Source of the DNA: Leisingera sp. SS27
Lineage (GTDB): Bacteria > Pseudomonadota > Alphaproteobacteria > Rhodobacterales > Rhodobacteraceae
Reading direction: 5' to 3'
Assembly: GCF_028368855.1 (NCBI RefSeq)
Contig: NZ_JAQNCY010000001.1
Coordinates: forward strand, 124,001 to 188,000
DNA: 64,000 nt
Made by a program: the position numbers and the translations under genes. The first letter of the stretch is position 1. Every line of letters begins with the position of its first letter. The notes under the pieces are model-generated. The model was not told where the DNA came from. It did no database searches and saw only the letters and a list, made by a program, of their open reading frames with translations. Of the stretch, positions 25,835 to 35,300 are shown one piece after another.

Positions 25835-26389
25835 TCAGCTTTCGGTTTTGCGGGCCGCGGTGGCGGCCTGAACAGCAGCAGACGGTGCCGGTGCCGGCGC
25901 TGCTGCGGGGGCTGCGGCGGCCGGGGCGGACTTGCGGCCGCCCGGGTTCAGCGGGTCGTCCTGGCGCTGCACGGAGCCTTCGAAGTGGGCGCCGCTTTCG
26001 ATTGCGATGGTCTTGTGGATGATGTCGCCCTCGACCCGCGCGGTGGAGGTCAGGCGCACCTTGAGGCCGCGCACGCGGCCGACGATGCGGCCGTTGATCA
26101 CCACGTCATCGGCGGTGATTTCGCCCTTGATGGTGGCGGTTTCGCCGACGGTCAGCAGATGCGCGCGGATGTCGCCTTCGACGGTGCCTTCGACCTGGAT
26201 GTCGCCGGTGGTCTTGACGTTGCCGGTGATGTGCAGGTCAGAGCTCAGCAGCGATGCGGCGGGCTTGGCCTTGGGCATGCTGGAGGTGTAGTCGCTGGCC
26301 GCAGGTGCGGCTGCCGGTGCCGCCGCGGGTGCCGGGGTTGCTTCGGCCTGCTTCGGCCCGGGCTCGTTGATTTTGCTCTTAGAAAACAT
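25835..26389 (-). CDS. Bactofilin
   Basis: 184 residues. Bactofilins polymerise without nucleotide into cytoskeletal filaments that position cell-wall enzymes. The central beta-helix domain runs from about residue 46 to 150 (SSDLHITGNVKTTGDIQVEG, VEGDIRAHLLTVGETATIKG, VINGRIVGRVRGLKVRLTST), flanked by disordered Ala/Pro-rich tails, the normal plan. The gene overlaps the end of the M23 peptidase gene by 11 bases, so the two are made together. A bactofilin beside an M23 endopeptidase is a recurring pair in alphaproteobacteria. Confidence 0.95.
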   Translation of the reverse strand: MFSKSKINEPGPKQAEATPAPAAAPAAAPAASDYTSSMPKAKPAASLLSSDLHITGNVKTTGDIQVEGTVEGDIRAHLLTVGETATIKGEITADDVVINGRIVGRVRGLKVRLTSTARVEGDIIHKTIAIESGAHFEGSVQRQDDPLNPGGRKSAPAAAAPAAAPAPAPSAAVQAATAARKTES

Positions 26390-27710
26390 TTCTCGCAGCC
26401 TTGATGTAGATCATGGGGTTAACAGCTTGCCCGTTGACCCTGACCTCATAGTGGAGGTGGGTCCCGGTGGACCGTCCGGTGTTACCCATATCAGCAATGT
26501 GATCCCCGCGCGAGACCCTTTGGCCCTTTGTCACGCGGATCCTGGAGTTATGGGCGTATCTGGTTTCGATGCCGAAGGCGTGGCGGATGGTGACCATCTT
26601 GCCGTAGCCCGATTGCCAGCCGGCATGGGTGACAACGCCGTCGGCGGTGGCAAAGATATCGGTGCCGGTGCTGCCGGCGAAATCGGAGCCCTTGTGCAGG
26701 CGGCGGCCGCCTGTTTTCGGGTCGCGGCGGTAGCCGAAGCCGGAGGTCTGGCGCACGTGGCCGAGATTCACTGGCGTCGCAAAGGGCGCCTGCTGGGCGG
26801 CCAGACGGTAGAGGTTCAGCTGGTCGAGCTTGGCCAGGATAGCGTTGGCGCGCAGCGCTTCGGGGCTGGGCTCCTCACCGCGGGTCGACATCGCCAGCGG
26901 CTCAAGCGGGCCGCCCTGGCCGCTGTAGCCGCGGCGCACCTGTTCGAGGATGCGGTCGGGCGGCATGCCGGCGTTGCGGAACATCTTGTCGAGCGGGGTG
27001 ACGGAGACCGCGACCGCCTCTTCCAGCTGGCGGAAGATCTGGCTGTTGCGCTCATTCATCAGCTGCAGTTCCAGCTCCAGTTCGTCGCGCTGTTCAAGCG
27101 CGCCGCGGGCGTCGGCCAGGATCTGGTCGCGTTCGGTTGCGGTGTCGGCCAGCACATTCGCCAGCAGGCCCATCTGCGCCTCGGCGCTGGCCATCATGGC
27201 ATGGGGGCTGGCGCCGCCTTGGGAGTCTTCCTTCAGCTGCGCCAGTTCCCTGCGGGCGCCGTCTCGTTGGGTCATGGTGTCGCGCAGGGTCGACTGAATC
27301 ACCTCAATGCCTGTCTCCAGCTCGCGGCGGCGGGTCTCGGAGGCCAGCAGTTCCGACTGCATCGCAGAGATCTGCGCCAGCGCCGCATTGAAGCGCTCCT
27401 GGGCCGCCAATGCCTCTTCGGCGCGGGCGTCGCGTTCATCGGAAATGGAATTCAGGCGGGTGCGGTAGGTTTGCTGGTCGCGCTTTGCCAGCTCGCGGAA
27501 ATTGCCTGAGCCGATGCTGTCCATCAGCACGATGGCGGTGGCGACAATCGACCAAGCCACAAACAGGGTAACGCCGGCCACGGCCACCAGCTGGGTTTCG
27601 GAGCGCAGCCGGATGAATCTTGTGTCGGTGTCGGATTTCAGGAAGACGCGCCGCTCCGGGAAGCGGCGTTCGAGAAAGCTGTGAATTCTGATCGCGAGCC
27701 GTGTGCGCAA
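26379..27710 (-). CDS. Membrane-anchored M23 metallopeptidase
   Basis: 443 residues. One membrane segment about residues 37-62 (LVAVAGVTLFVAWSIVATA), a long coiled coil (about 70-210, with FNAALAQISAMQSELLASET), then the LytM/M23 peptidase domain (about 305-435) with the zinc ligands in LHKGSDFAG and in THLHYEVRVNG. The peptidase should cut peptidoglycan cross-links in the periplasm. The following overlapping bactofilin gene suggests that the filament places this enzyme at a particular site, controlling shape. All zinc motifs look intact, so it is probably an active hydrolase rather than an EnvC-like activator. Confidence 0.93.
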   Translation of the reverse strand: MRTRLAIRIHSFLERRFPERRVFLKSDTDTRFIRLRSETQLVAVAGVTLFVAWSIVATAIVLMDSIGSGNFRELAKRDQQTYRTRLNSISDERDARAEEALAAQERFNAALAQISAMQSELLASETRRRELETGIEVIQSTLRDTMTQRDGARRELAQLKEDSQGGASPHAMMASAEAQMGLLANVLADTATERDQILADARGALEQRDELELELQLMNERNSQIFRQLEEAVAVSVTPLDKMFRNAGMPPDRILEQVRRGYSGQGGPLEPLAMSTRGEEPSPEALRANAILAKLDQLNLYRLAAQQAPFATPVNLGHVRQTSGFGYRRDPKTGGRRLHKGSDFAGSTGTDIFATADGVVTHAGWQSGYGKMVTIRHAFGIETRYAHNSRIRVTKGQRVSRGDHIADMGNTGRSTGTHLHYEVRVNGQAVNPMIYIKAARNVF

Positions 27711-27928
27711 TGTGACTTCCCTGTCTGTCCCGTCCTCCGGTCCGGGGCGCGCCGCTGCGGGGCGGGGCCGGAACCTTGGCCGAAGTCAATAGACAGGGCT
27801 GGCCATTTGGGCAAGCCTGTTGACCCATCGGGGGCGGAAGGTGCTGGTCAAGGCCGGGGATAGGCGGAATTTTGCCGAAGGTTCAGCGGGATGGAGCGTG
27901 CTGGGCAATAAGGGCCAGTGCTGCGGCG

Positions 27929-29947
27929 TCAAAATGCAAGGTGCTGTGCAAGGAAGGCGGTTGGCAGCATGTGCGGGGCTGGCCGCCTGGCTTGCGCAGG
28001 TTGCGCGACAACGGGCCGGGCGGGGCTTCCGTAGGCGCTGGCGGCGCTGGCACCGGGCCGGAACAATTGCGGGAACAGCGCGGCAATGCCGGCCCGGCCG
28101 GCAGGGCTGAGGGCCCCGAGGGCCATCGGGCCGGGATAGAAGCTTTCGGCCGGGGTGTCTTCGGCGAAGATGATCTGGTGCTGCTCGAACATCAGGTGGA
28201 TGTAGGTCACCTGCCGGATACCGTTGCAGATGCGCGCACCGGGCATTTGCCTCGCGAGATGTTTGGCTGCTATCAGGCGCTGGCCGCCGTGCCCGGCCAG
28301 AATGCGGTGTTGCGGCGACAGCAGCAGATCGCGGCTGGAGTCCAGCACCTCGCGCCGGAACAGCACCGGGCGCCAGTTCGGGTGCAGCTGAAGGTCAGCG
28401 TGATTGAGGCGCCGGGTGCCGATCCAGCACACCGGCTGAGGCCCATTGTCGAGGGTGCAGACAAGGTCGCCGGGGCGCAGCGTCTCAATGGGTCTGCTGC
28501 CCCGCGGCGTGCGGATGGCGGTACCTGCGGTGAAGCAGACAACGCCGGTGTTCTCGGTGGTGAAGGAAGACCTGTCCGCGGACGCGCCGGAGAAGGTGAG
28601 GCTGTCGCCGGCGCCGAATTGGGTGTTGTCGCTGTAGTCGACCGTATTGCCGAAGGTGTCGGTTGTGTTCGACTGGTTCAGGATGCCGTCATCGGCCTGG
28701 TCGGCGTAAAGCTCGGACAGGTGGTCATAGTGGCCCGAGAGGTCGATGAAATCATTGTTGCTGCTGTCGCCATCGTCCAGCGCGCCGGTGTTACCGGTGT
28801 TGAAATCGCTGATGGTGTCATGGCCGGTGGAGACGGCAAAGACGTCGTTGCCTGCGCCGCCGGTCAGCGAGTCATTGCCTGCTCCGCCATCGAGCGTGTC
28901 ATCGCCGCTGCCGCCTGTGAGGTCATCATCGCCGCCCAGGCCGTACATCACGTTCTGGTCGTGCGGGCCGGTCATGGTGTCATTACCGCTTTCGGTGCCG
29001 ATGGCGATGCCCAGGGTTTCCGTATAGGTGTTGGTGTCCGGATCCGTCACCTGCACCGTGATGGTATCGCTGAACAGCGTGTCGGCGTCATGGTCGGCAG
29101 CGAGGGAAATGTCACCGGTATTCGGGTCAATCACGAATTTGCCGCCGGCATCATCGGTCAGCGAATACGTATGACCAGTCGGGTTGTCAGGGTCTGTGAC
29201 CTCAGACACTGAGGCGACAATCGTGCCTGCGGCGATCGTCGGGGCAGTATCGGTGTGGGTTGCCGTGACTTCCGACTGGGTGAGGGCGCGGTCATAGATC
29301 TGCAGCGTATCCATCTCGCCGCCGTAATAGCGGTCGGCGTTGAAGTCGCTGCGGCTGCCGAGGATCACATCGCCGGTCGGGTTGATGGCATCGCCGCCCG
29401 CGGTGCTGCTGTTCTGCTCGGTCCCGTCGAGGTAGACCGTGGAGCCGGTGGCATCCACCGTCAGCGTGTAGGTGTGCCACTGGCCGTCGCCGACAATGCC
29501 GCTGATGTCAAACTGCAGGTCAGTGTTGCTGAGCGTGTCGTTCTCGTCCCGGATCACCGTGCGCATCACGCTGGGGTCGGTGCCGTGGGCATTTTCCGTC
29601 AGAAAGATGTTGATGCTGTTGGTGCTGTTGATGTCGCCGTGGCTGTAAAGGTACTGGAACAGCGAGCCGTCGTTCTCATCGATCCTGAACTGGAAGGTGA
29701 TGGTGAATTCATTGTTCATCTCGACGTCGGGAATGGCGACATAATCGTCCGTTTCGTCGAAGCTGAGCGCGTCGCCGTCCCTGCCGGCCACGGTGGTGGC
29801 GCCATAGACAGTGCCGTTGTTGCTGCCGGCGCTGTCGCCGGCGTCGCCGTCCAGATGGAACAGGTTGGTGAGGCCCGAGTGCATGACCGTGCGGTCCTCG
29901 GTCTCGAGCATGTCATTGGGGATGAATTCGAGGTCTGTCGGATTCAT
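27929..29947 (-). CDS. LamG-RTX-Hint multidomain secreted protein
   Basis: 672 residues. Parts in order: a LamG/concanavalin-like domain about 20-215 (LFHLDGDAGDSAGSNNG to MDTLQIYDRAL); a cadherin-like stretch about 235-315 (GKFVIDPNTGDISLAADHDA); a short RTX block about 320-370 (GLGGDDDLTGGSGDDTLDGG); and a C-terminal Hint domain about 470-615 that starts CFTAGTAIRTPRGSRPIETL with the expected first cysteine. Hint domains cut or rearrange polypeptides (as in inteins and hedgehog). This Hint_2 type is common at the ends of roseobacter RTX proteins, and self-cleavage is possible but not shown. It is followed by a 57-residue Ala/Pro-rich tail. No type I exporter nearby. Confidence 0.88.
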   Translation of the reverse strand: MNPTDLEFIPNDMLETEDRTVMHSGLTNLFHLDGDAGDSAGSNNGTVYGATTVAGRDGDALSFDETDDYVAIPDVEMNNEFTITFQFRIDENDGSLFQYLYSHGDINSTNSINIFLTENAHGTDPSVMRTVIRDENDTLSNTDLQFDISGIVGDGQWHTYTLTVDATGSTVYLDGTEQNSSTAGGDAINPTGDVILGSRSDFNADRYYGGEMDTLQIYDRALTQSEVTATHTDTAPTIAAGTIVASVSEVTDPDNPTGHTYSLTDDAGGKFVIDPNTGDISLAADHDADTLFSDTITVQVTDPDTNTYTETLGIAIGTESGNDTMTGPHDQNVMYGLGGDDDLTGGSGDDTLDGGAGNDSLTGGAGNDVFAVSTGHDTISDFNTGNTGALDDGDSSNNDFIDLSGHYDHLSELYADQADDGILNQSNTTDTFGNTVDYSDNTQFGAGDSLTFSGASADRSSFTTENTGVVCFTAGTAIRTPRGSRPIETLRPGDLVCTLDNGPQPVCWIGTRRLNHADLQLHPNWRPVLFRREVLDSSRDLLLSPQHRILAGHGGQRLIAAKHLARQMPGARICNGIRQVTYIHLMFEQHQIIFAEDTPAESFYPGPMALGALSPAGRAGIAALFPQLFRPGASAASAYGSPARPVVAQPAQARRPAPHMLPTAFLAQHLAF

Positions 29948-30199
29948 GCCGCCACCTGCAGAGATCCTTCAGCGCGCAGGCCGCCGCTTTGGTGGCGCGT
30001 CCAGACTGCCCTTGCTGCGGCGGCGCGGAGATCCCGTCCCCGGTATGTTTTCTTGCGATCAGGCACGACTTGTAAACCACTGTTTCAGTGGAACAGTGTC
30101 GCGGAAATGCTTGAAAAGACCGTTAAGCGGCCCGGGATGCGGGTTGAAAGCCCCTCGGCGCCGGCTCTGGCGGCACGTCAGGAGCGCCCGTGGCAGCGG

Positions 30200-30709
30200 T
30201 CAGTCCTGATGGTCCTCCTGCGCTTCGCTCCAGCCGCTTTCCCAGGCTTGATGGTCGGCATTGTCGAACGCGTAAGGATTGGCGGTGATCGGCTGGCCTG
30301 TCATGCCGGCCTGGAACCCTTCGTCGAAATGGGCGCCGCGCGGGTCCATGCCGCAGGGTTTGTGTGCGGTTTCGCGAAGATGTTCGGCAAATTCCGGGTA
30401 CCGGGCCAGATCGGTCTGATCGAGGCCCTCGGGGTGCTGCTCCAGCGCCCGGCGCCCGCGCCGGGTCAGCTGCCAGAGGCCTGTCCCCAGAGGCTCCAGA
30501 ATGCAGGCCGTCTGCAGATCTGCCAGATGGCCTGCAAGCCGTCCGCGCAGCTCTGCCCGCGGCAGGCCCGGGGTTTCGTTCGCTTGCCGGAACAGAGCGT
30601 CAAGGGCGGTTTCGCAGCTTTCCAGCGTGACCGGCCCCGAGCTGGCCTTGTGCATGATCAAGGCAACAAGGCTGGCGGTGCTCAGCAATGGAAAATCGTT
30701 TTGGAACAT
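30200..30709 (-). CDS. Winged-helix-like protein with RMF-like C-terminal domain
   Basis: 169 residues from the ATG at 30709; a GTG at 30736 would add nine. The first 110 residues look like a winged-helix DNA-binding region (LVALIMHKASSGPVTLE, then ELRGRLAGHLADLQTACILE and a beta-wing GTGLWQLTRRGRRAL). The end (about residues 125-165) reads AHFDEGFQAGMTGQP, then NPYAF, then HQAWESGWSEAQEDH. It follows the ribosome modulation factor pattern GYQAG-x2-G...PY...W-x2-GW-x-EA. RMF drives 70S ribosomes into dimers in stationary phase. The fusion of these two parts is not a family I can name. Between the Hint protein and the DUF455 gene, same strand as both. Confidence 0.7.
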   Translation of the reverse strand: MFQNDFPLLSTASLVALIMHKASSGPVTLESCETALDALFRQANETPGLPRAELRGRLAGHLADLQTACILEPLGTGLWQLTRRGRRALEQHPEGLDQTDLARYPEFAEHLRETAHKPCGMDPRGAHFDEGFQAGMTGQPITANPYAFDNADHQAWESGWSEAQEDHQD

Positions 30710-30789
30710 GGGTTCAGCCGGATTGCCGGGGCGCACAGTCTACGCGCCGGCGGGGCTTTGGTAAAGGCCGGGACTGGCGGCCCTCCGGG

Positions 30790-31632
30790 TTACCAGCCAG
30801 GCAGCGGTTTCACCTGATCCGCCAGCGGCCAGTAGAAATCCGGCGGCAGGCCGGCGTCGGCGCGCTTCTCCTCGTTGAACGGCGGTTTCAGCGCGCCGCG
30901 GAAGTATTTGCGCACCAGCGCGTGGAATTCCTCCTTGGGGTCAAGATTGTCCCGTCCGCAGAGGAAGTTGAACCATTTCGAGCCATAGGCCACATGACTG
31001 ACCTCTTCGGCATAGATGAGTTCCAGCGCCTCCACCGCCTGGGAGAGGTTTGCCTTGCGGAAGATGCCGATCATGCCGGGGGTCACGTCAAGGCCGCGGG
31101 CCTCCAGCACCATCGGCACGACGGCGAGGCGGCCCATCAGATCCTCTGCCGTGTCCTCAGCCGCGCGCCACATGCCAGCATGTGCGGGCAGGGCGCCATA
31201 GTGGCTGCCCAAGGCTTCAAGACAGTCGCACATGAGGTTGAAATGCTTGGATTCCTCATCCGCGGCCTTGACCCAGTCGTCGAAGAACCCCAGCGGCATT
31301 GGCACATGTGAGAAGCGGGCGATGATGTCCCAGTGCAGGTCGACGGCATTCAGTTCGATATGGGCCACCGCGTGCAGCAGCGCGATGCGGCCCGCTTCGG
31401 ATCCCGGCTTGCGCTTGGGCACATCGCGCGGGTTCAGGAGTTCGGGGCTGTCCGGGCGGGCCGGGTGCATCGGCGGACTGGCAGTGCCGATGGGGATTTG
31501 CGGCGCCTCGCCCTTGCGGCTGGCTGACCATTCGGCGGCATGGCGGCGCGACAGGGCGGTTTTGGCGCGCCCGTCCGCCGTGGTCAGCACTTCTGCGGCG
31601 CGTTCGGCGAGCGAAAGGGGCTGATCGGTCAT
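30790..31632 (-). CDS. DUF455 ferritin-like protein
   Basis: 280 residues from the ATG at 31632 (AGGAG close upstream). DUF455 proteins belong to the ferritin-like four-helix superfamily. Candidate di-iron ligands are in HIELNAVDLHWD, DEESKHFNLMCD and YAEEVSHVAYGS. Function unproven; an oxygenase role related to tRNA-modifying MiaE-like enzymes has been suggested for the fold. Some 80 bases upstream of the winged-helix/RMF gene on the same strand, so possibly one unit. Confidence 0.88.
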   Translation of the reverse strand: MTDQPLSLAERAAEVLTTADGRAKTALSRRHAAEWSASRKGEAPQIPIGTASPPMHPARPDSPELLNPRDVPKRKPGSEAGRIALLHAVAHIELNAVDLHWDIIARFSHVPMPLGFFDDWVKAADEESKHFNLMCDCLEALGSHYGALPAHAGMWRAAEDTAEDLMGRLAVVPMVLEARGLDVTPGMIGIFRKANLSQAVEALELIYAEEVSHVAYGSKWFNFLCGRDNLDPKEEFHALVRKYFRGALKPPFNEEKRADAGLPPDFYWPLADQVKPLPGW

Positions 31633-31779
31633 GCGTCTCTCCTGTTGCAGCGGTGCGGCTGGATCACTCAAGAGGCGGGTTCACCTGATTTGAGCGGCAG
31701 AGTCCAGTCCGGAAACCGGTGCACTCCCGCGCCTGCGGGCGATCAGCGGGCTGATCTCCCTGGCCGGCTTGGGCATGGC

Positions 31780-31823
31780 AGCGCGCGTCCCGCGCGCTGC
31801 GCGCCGCCCCGCCGGGGCGGCGC
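31780..31823. repeat. Tandem GC-rich hairpin element
   Basis: Two perfect hairpins in a row: AGCGCGCG-TCC-CGCGCGCT (31780-31798) and GCGCCGCCCC-GCC-GGGGCGGCGC (31801-31823), followed by CGGGCCCAACAGCCGCGG. It lies in the 254-bp gap between the DUF455 start and the bcp stop. Architecture as at 10273 and 44656. Confidence 0.65.
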
Positions 31824-31886
31824 CGGGCCCAACAGCCGCGGTCCGTGCCCGTCAGGGCGCGGGCAGGGCTGGCGGGAGCACGCCGC

Positions 31887-32348
31887 CTAAAGGGCGCGGA
31901 CTGCTTCCAGAACTTCTTCGGCGTGGCCGTCCACCTTCACCTTGCGCCAGACGCGGGCGATGGTGCCGTCGGCACCGATCAGGAAGGTGGAGCGCTCGAT
32001 GCCCCAATGCTTCTTGCCGTACATGCTTTTCTCTTTCCAGACGCCGTAGTCCTCGCAAACGCTGCCCTCTGCATCCGACAGAAGCGGCGTGGTCAGCCCG
32101 TGTTTTGCGGTGAAATTCTCATGCTTCTTGAGGCTGTCCTTGGAAATCCCGAAAACGTGAGCGCCGGCATCGGCGAAGGACTGCAAAGCCTCTGAAAAGG
32201 CGATGGATTCTTTGGTGCAGCCGGGGGTATTATCACGGGGATAGAAAAACAGCACCACGGGCGCGCCCTTGAGGGCGGACAAAGTGACCTCTCCGCCGCC
32301 GCCGCGGGGCAGGGTAAAGGAAGGGGCGGGATCTGAAACGTCGAGCAT
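31887..32348 (-). CDS. bcp: Peroxiredoxin, BCP type
   Basis: 153 residues. Thiol peroxidase that reduces hydroperoxides with thioredoxin. The peroxidatic cysteine is C44 in DNTPGCTKES. The resolving cysteine found five residues later in E. coli Bcp is absent (Ile). A second cysteine, C98 in GSVCEDYGVW, sits where some BCP proteins have their resolving residue, so it is probably an atypical 2-Cys enzyme of that type. Divergent from the YhdP-like gene with only 50 bases between starts. Confidence 0.94.
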   Translation of the reverse strand: MLDVSDPAPSFTLPRGGGGEVTLSALKGAPVVLFFYPRDNTPGCTKESIAFSEALQSFADAGAHVFGISKDSLKKHENFTAKHGLTTPLLSDAEGSVCEDYGVWKEKSMYGKKHWGIERSTFLIGADGTIARVWRKVKVDGHAEEVLEAVRAL

Positions 32349-32398
32349 TGGCCTGTCTCCTGTCTTTTGCGCAAATCACTGCGCGGCGACCATAACCC

Positions 32399-35300
32399 AT
32401 GAGCAGCGAAGGGAAAGCTGAGATCAAACCCGCCGGCGAGAATATCCGCGCCGCCGCCGAGGCGGTGCCGGTGTCCGGTCCCGCTCCGGAAACGGATGCG
32501 GCTGTGCGGACTGTGCCCGGGCGGCGCCGCCGCTGGCGGCTGCTGCGCGGGCTGGCCTGGGTGCTGGCGCTGCTGAGTTTTCTGGGCGCGGGCGCGGTTT
32601 ATTTCGGGATCGGCACGCGGCTGGATGCGCCGGATTGGGTCAGGGACCGGGTTGAGGCCCGGATCGAGCGGCACCTGAACGGGCTGCAGGTTGAATTCGG
32701 CGCCATTCATGTCGTGGTGAACAAGGGCTGGCGGCCGCGGGTGAGCCTGCGGGATGTGGTGCTGCGGCACCCGGACGGCAGCGTCTTTGCCCAGCTGGCC
32801 GATGCCCAGGCGAGTCTTGCGATGCGGCCTCTGCTACGGGGGCGTATCCAGCCTAAGCGGATCGCGTTGAGCGGGCTGTTTGCGGCGCTCAGGCGCAATG
32901 AGGACGGCAGCCTTGCGCTGAGCTTTGCCAGCGGCGCAGCCCCGTCGCGCCGGGCCGCCAGCCTGGTGGAGCTGATCGAGCAATGGGACAGCCAGTTGCA
33001 GAAGCCGGTTCTTGCTGCATTGACTGAAGTCGAAACCAGCGAACTGACGCTGTCCTATACGGACGACCGGCTGGGGCGAGGCTGGACCCTGGATGGCGGC
33101 CGGATCGGATTGCAGCGGGAGGATGGCACGGTCTCCCTGTCGGCGGCCTTCTCGGTCCTCAGCGGGCGCGGCGAGGTGGGCACCGTGGAGGCCAGCTATG
33201 CGTCTGAGATCGGCAGCCCGGAGGCGGAGTTCGGGGTGCTGGTCTCCGAAATCGCCAGCGAGGATATCGCAGCGCAAAGCCCAGCGCTTGGCTGGCTGGG
33301 AGTGCTGCGGGCGCCGATTTCCGGCTCCTTGCGCGGCGGCGTGGCGGCGGATGGCGTGGTGCAGCCGGTGCAGGCAAGCCTGCGGATCGGCGAGGGGGTG
33401 ATCCAGCCGGCGGCGCAGACCCGCCCGGTGCCGATCACCGGCGCCCGCAGCTATTTCACCTATGATCCGGCGCGTCAGCTTCTGGCGTTCTCCGAACTGA
33501 GCATCGAAAGCGGCTGGGTCTCCGGGGTGATGCAGGGTCAGGCGAGCCTGGCCGGGGTGCAGAACGGCCAGCTGGCCGGGCTGGTGGGGCAGTTGCGGTT
33601 CTCGAACCTGAAGCTGAACCCGCGCCGCCTGTTTGAAAGCCCGGTGGAATTCCCTGCGGTGGATGCGGATTTCGATCTGCGGCTCAAGCCGTTCCGGCTG
33701 CGGCTGGGCGAGATGCTGGTGCGCGACGGCGGCAGCCGCATTCATCTTGACGGCACTGTCGGCGCAGGCCCGGAGGGCTGGGACTATGACCTGAACGGCA
33801 GCGTCGATCAGGTGCGTGTGAAGCGGGTCAAGGAGTTGTGGCCCTCGGTGCTGGCGCCCAAGCCGCGGGAGTGGGTGGGCGAAAATCTGCACGCCGGGCT
33901 GGTGCGCAACGTCGGCTTCCATATGCGCGGGCGCGGCAGCGGCAAGCCGTTTGTCAGCCTGGATCTGGCCTTTGAGGACGCCGAGGTGGTGTTTCAGAAG
34001 TTCATGCCGCCGGTGCGGGGCGGCTCGGGCCAGCTGAGCCTCTATGGCCAGCGGTTTGTGGTCACGGCCTCCGGCGGCACGGTCTCGGCGGAACAGGGCG
34101 GCGATGTGGAGGTCGCAGGCACGTCCTTTATCATCCCTGATGTCACTGCCAAGGATGGCACGCCGGGGATTGCCAGGATCAAGGCGCGCGGATCTGCCAC
34201 GGCGGCGCTGTCGCTTCTGAACCGGGAGCCGCTCAGGGTCATGGACAAGGCCAGCCTGCCGGTGGATCTGGCGGAGGGGCAGGTGGAGGCCGAGGGCACG
34301 CTGGCGCTGCCGCTGCAGAAGAAGATACCGGTCGAGCAGATCCTCTATCACTACCGGGGCACGGTGCGCGGTGTTCAGTCGGCTAAACTGGTGCCGGGCC
34401 ATGTTGCGGCTGCACCGCTGCTGCAGATCGAGGGCGACCAGGGGCAGGTTCGGATCAGCGGCAATGGCAGCCTGTCCGGTGTGCCGCTGAGCGCCAGCTG
34501 GAGGCAGATGATCGGGAAGGACGCCGCACCGGACAGCCGGGTTGAAGGAACGATCGAGCTTTCGGCGGCAGCTGTCGAGGCTTTCAATATCGGCCTGCCG
34601 CGCGGTGCTGTGTCGGGCAAGTCGCGGGCGCGCTACGCAGTGGATCTGAGGCCGGGCGTGACGCCGCGGCTGGAACTGGACTCGGACCTGAAGGGCGCGG
34701 GGCTCCGGATCCCGGAAATCAGCTGGCGCAAGGGGGAAGGCGCAGGCGGCAGGCTTTCTTTGACCGCAACCCTGGGCAAGAGTGCCACGGTGGACAGGCT
34801 GGAACTGGAAGCGCCGGGCCTTTCAGCCACGGGCCGGGTCACGACGCACAAGAACGGCGGACTGAATCAGGCGGTGTTCACCTCAGCGCGGGCGGGCAAC
34901 TGGTTTCAGGGCGCGGTGACCTTTACCGGCCGGGGCGCGGCAGCGCCTGCGATTGAGGTGACCGGCGGGCGGCTGGACCTGAACCGGTCGCCGTTTGCTG
35001 ACACGGCAAGCGGTGGCGGAGGAGCCAGCCGCGGCGGCGATGTGCCTGTGACACTGCGGCTGCAGAACCTGCAGGTGACCGACAGCATCGGGCTGCAGAA
35101 TTTCCAGGGCCGGTTTTCCACCCGCGGCGGCATGAACGGGGAGTTCACCGCGCGGCTGAACGGGCAGACACCGGTGGCGGGCACGCTGGTGCCGCAGAAC
35201 GGCGGCACCGCCTCGCGTATCCGCTCCAACGATGCGGGCGGGGTGTTCCGCTCAGCCGGGGTGTTCGGGCATGGCCGCGGCGGCAGCTTTGACATGACAC

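Noticed and set aside
32834-34402. Long minus-strand frame inside the YhdP-like gene
   Set aside because: Arg/Gln/His-rich antisense product without recognisable domains.
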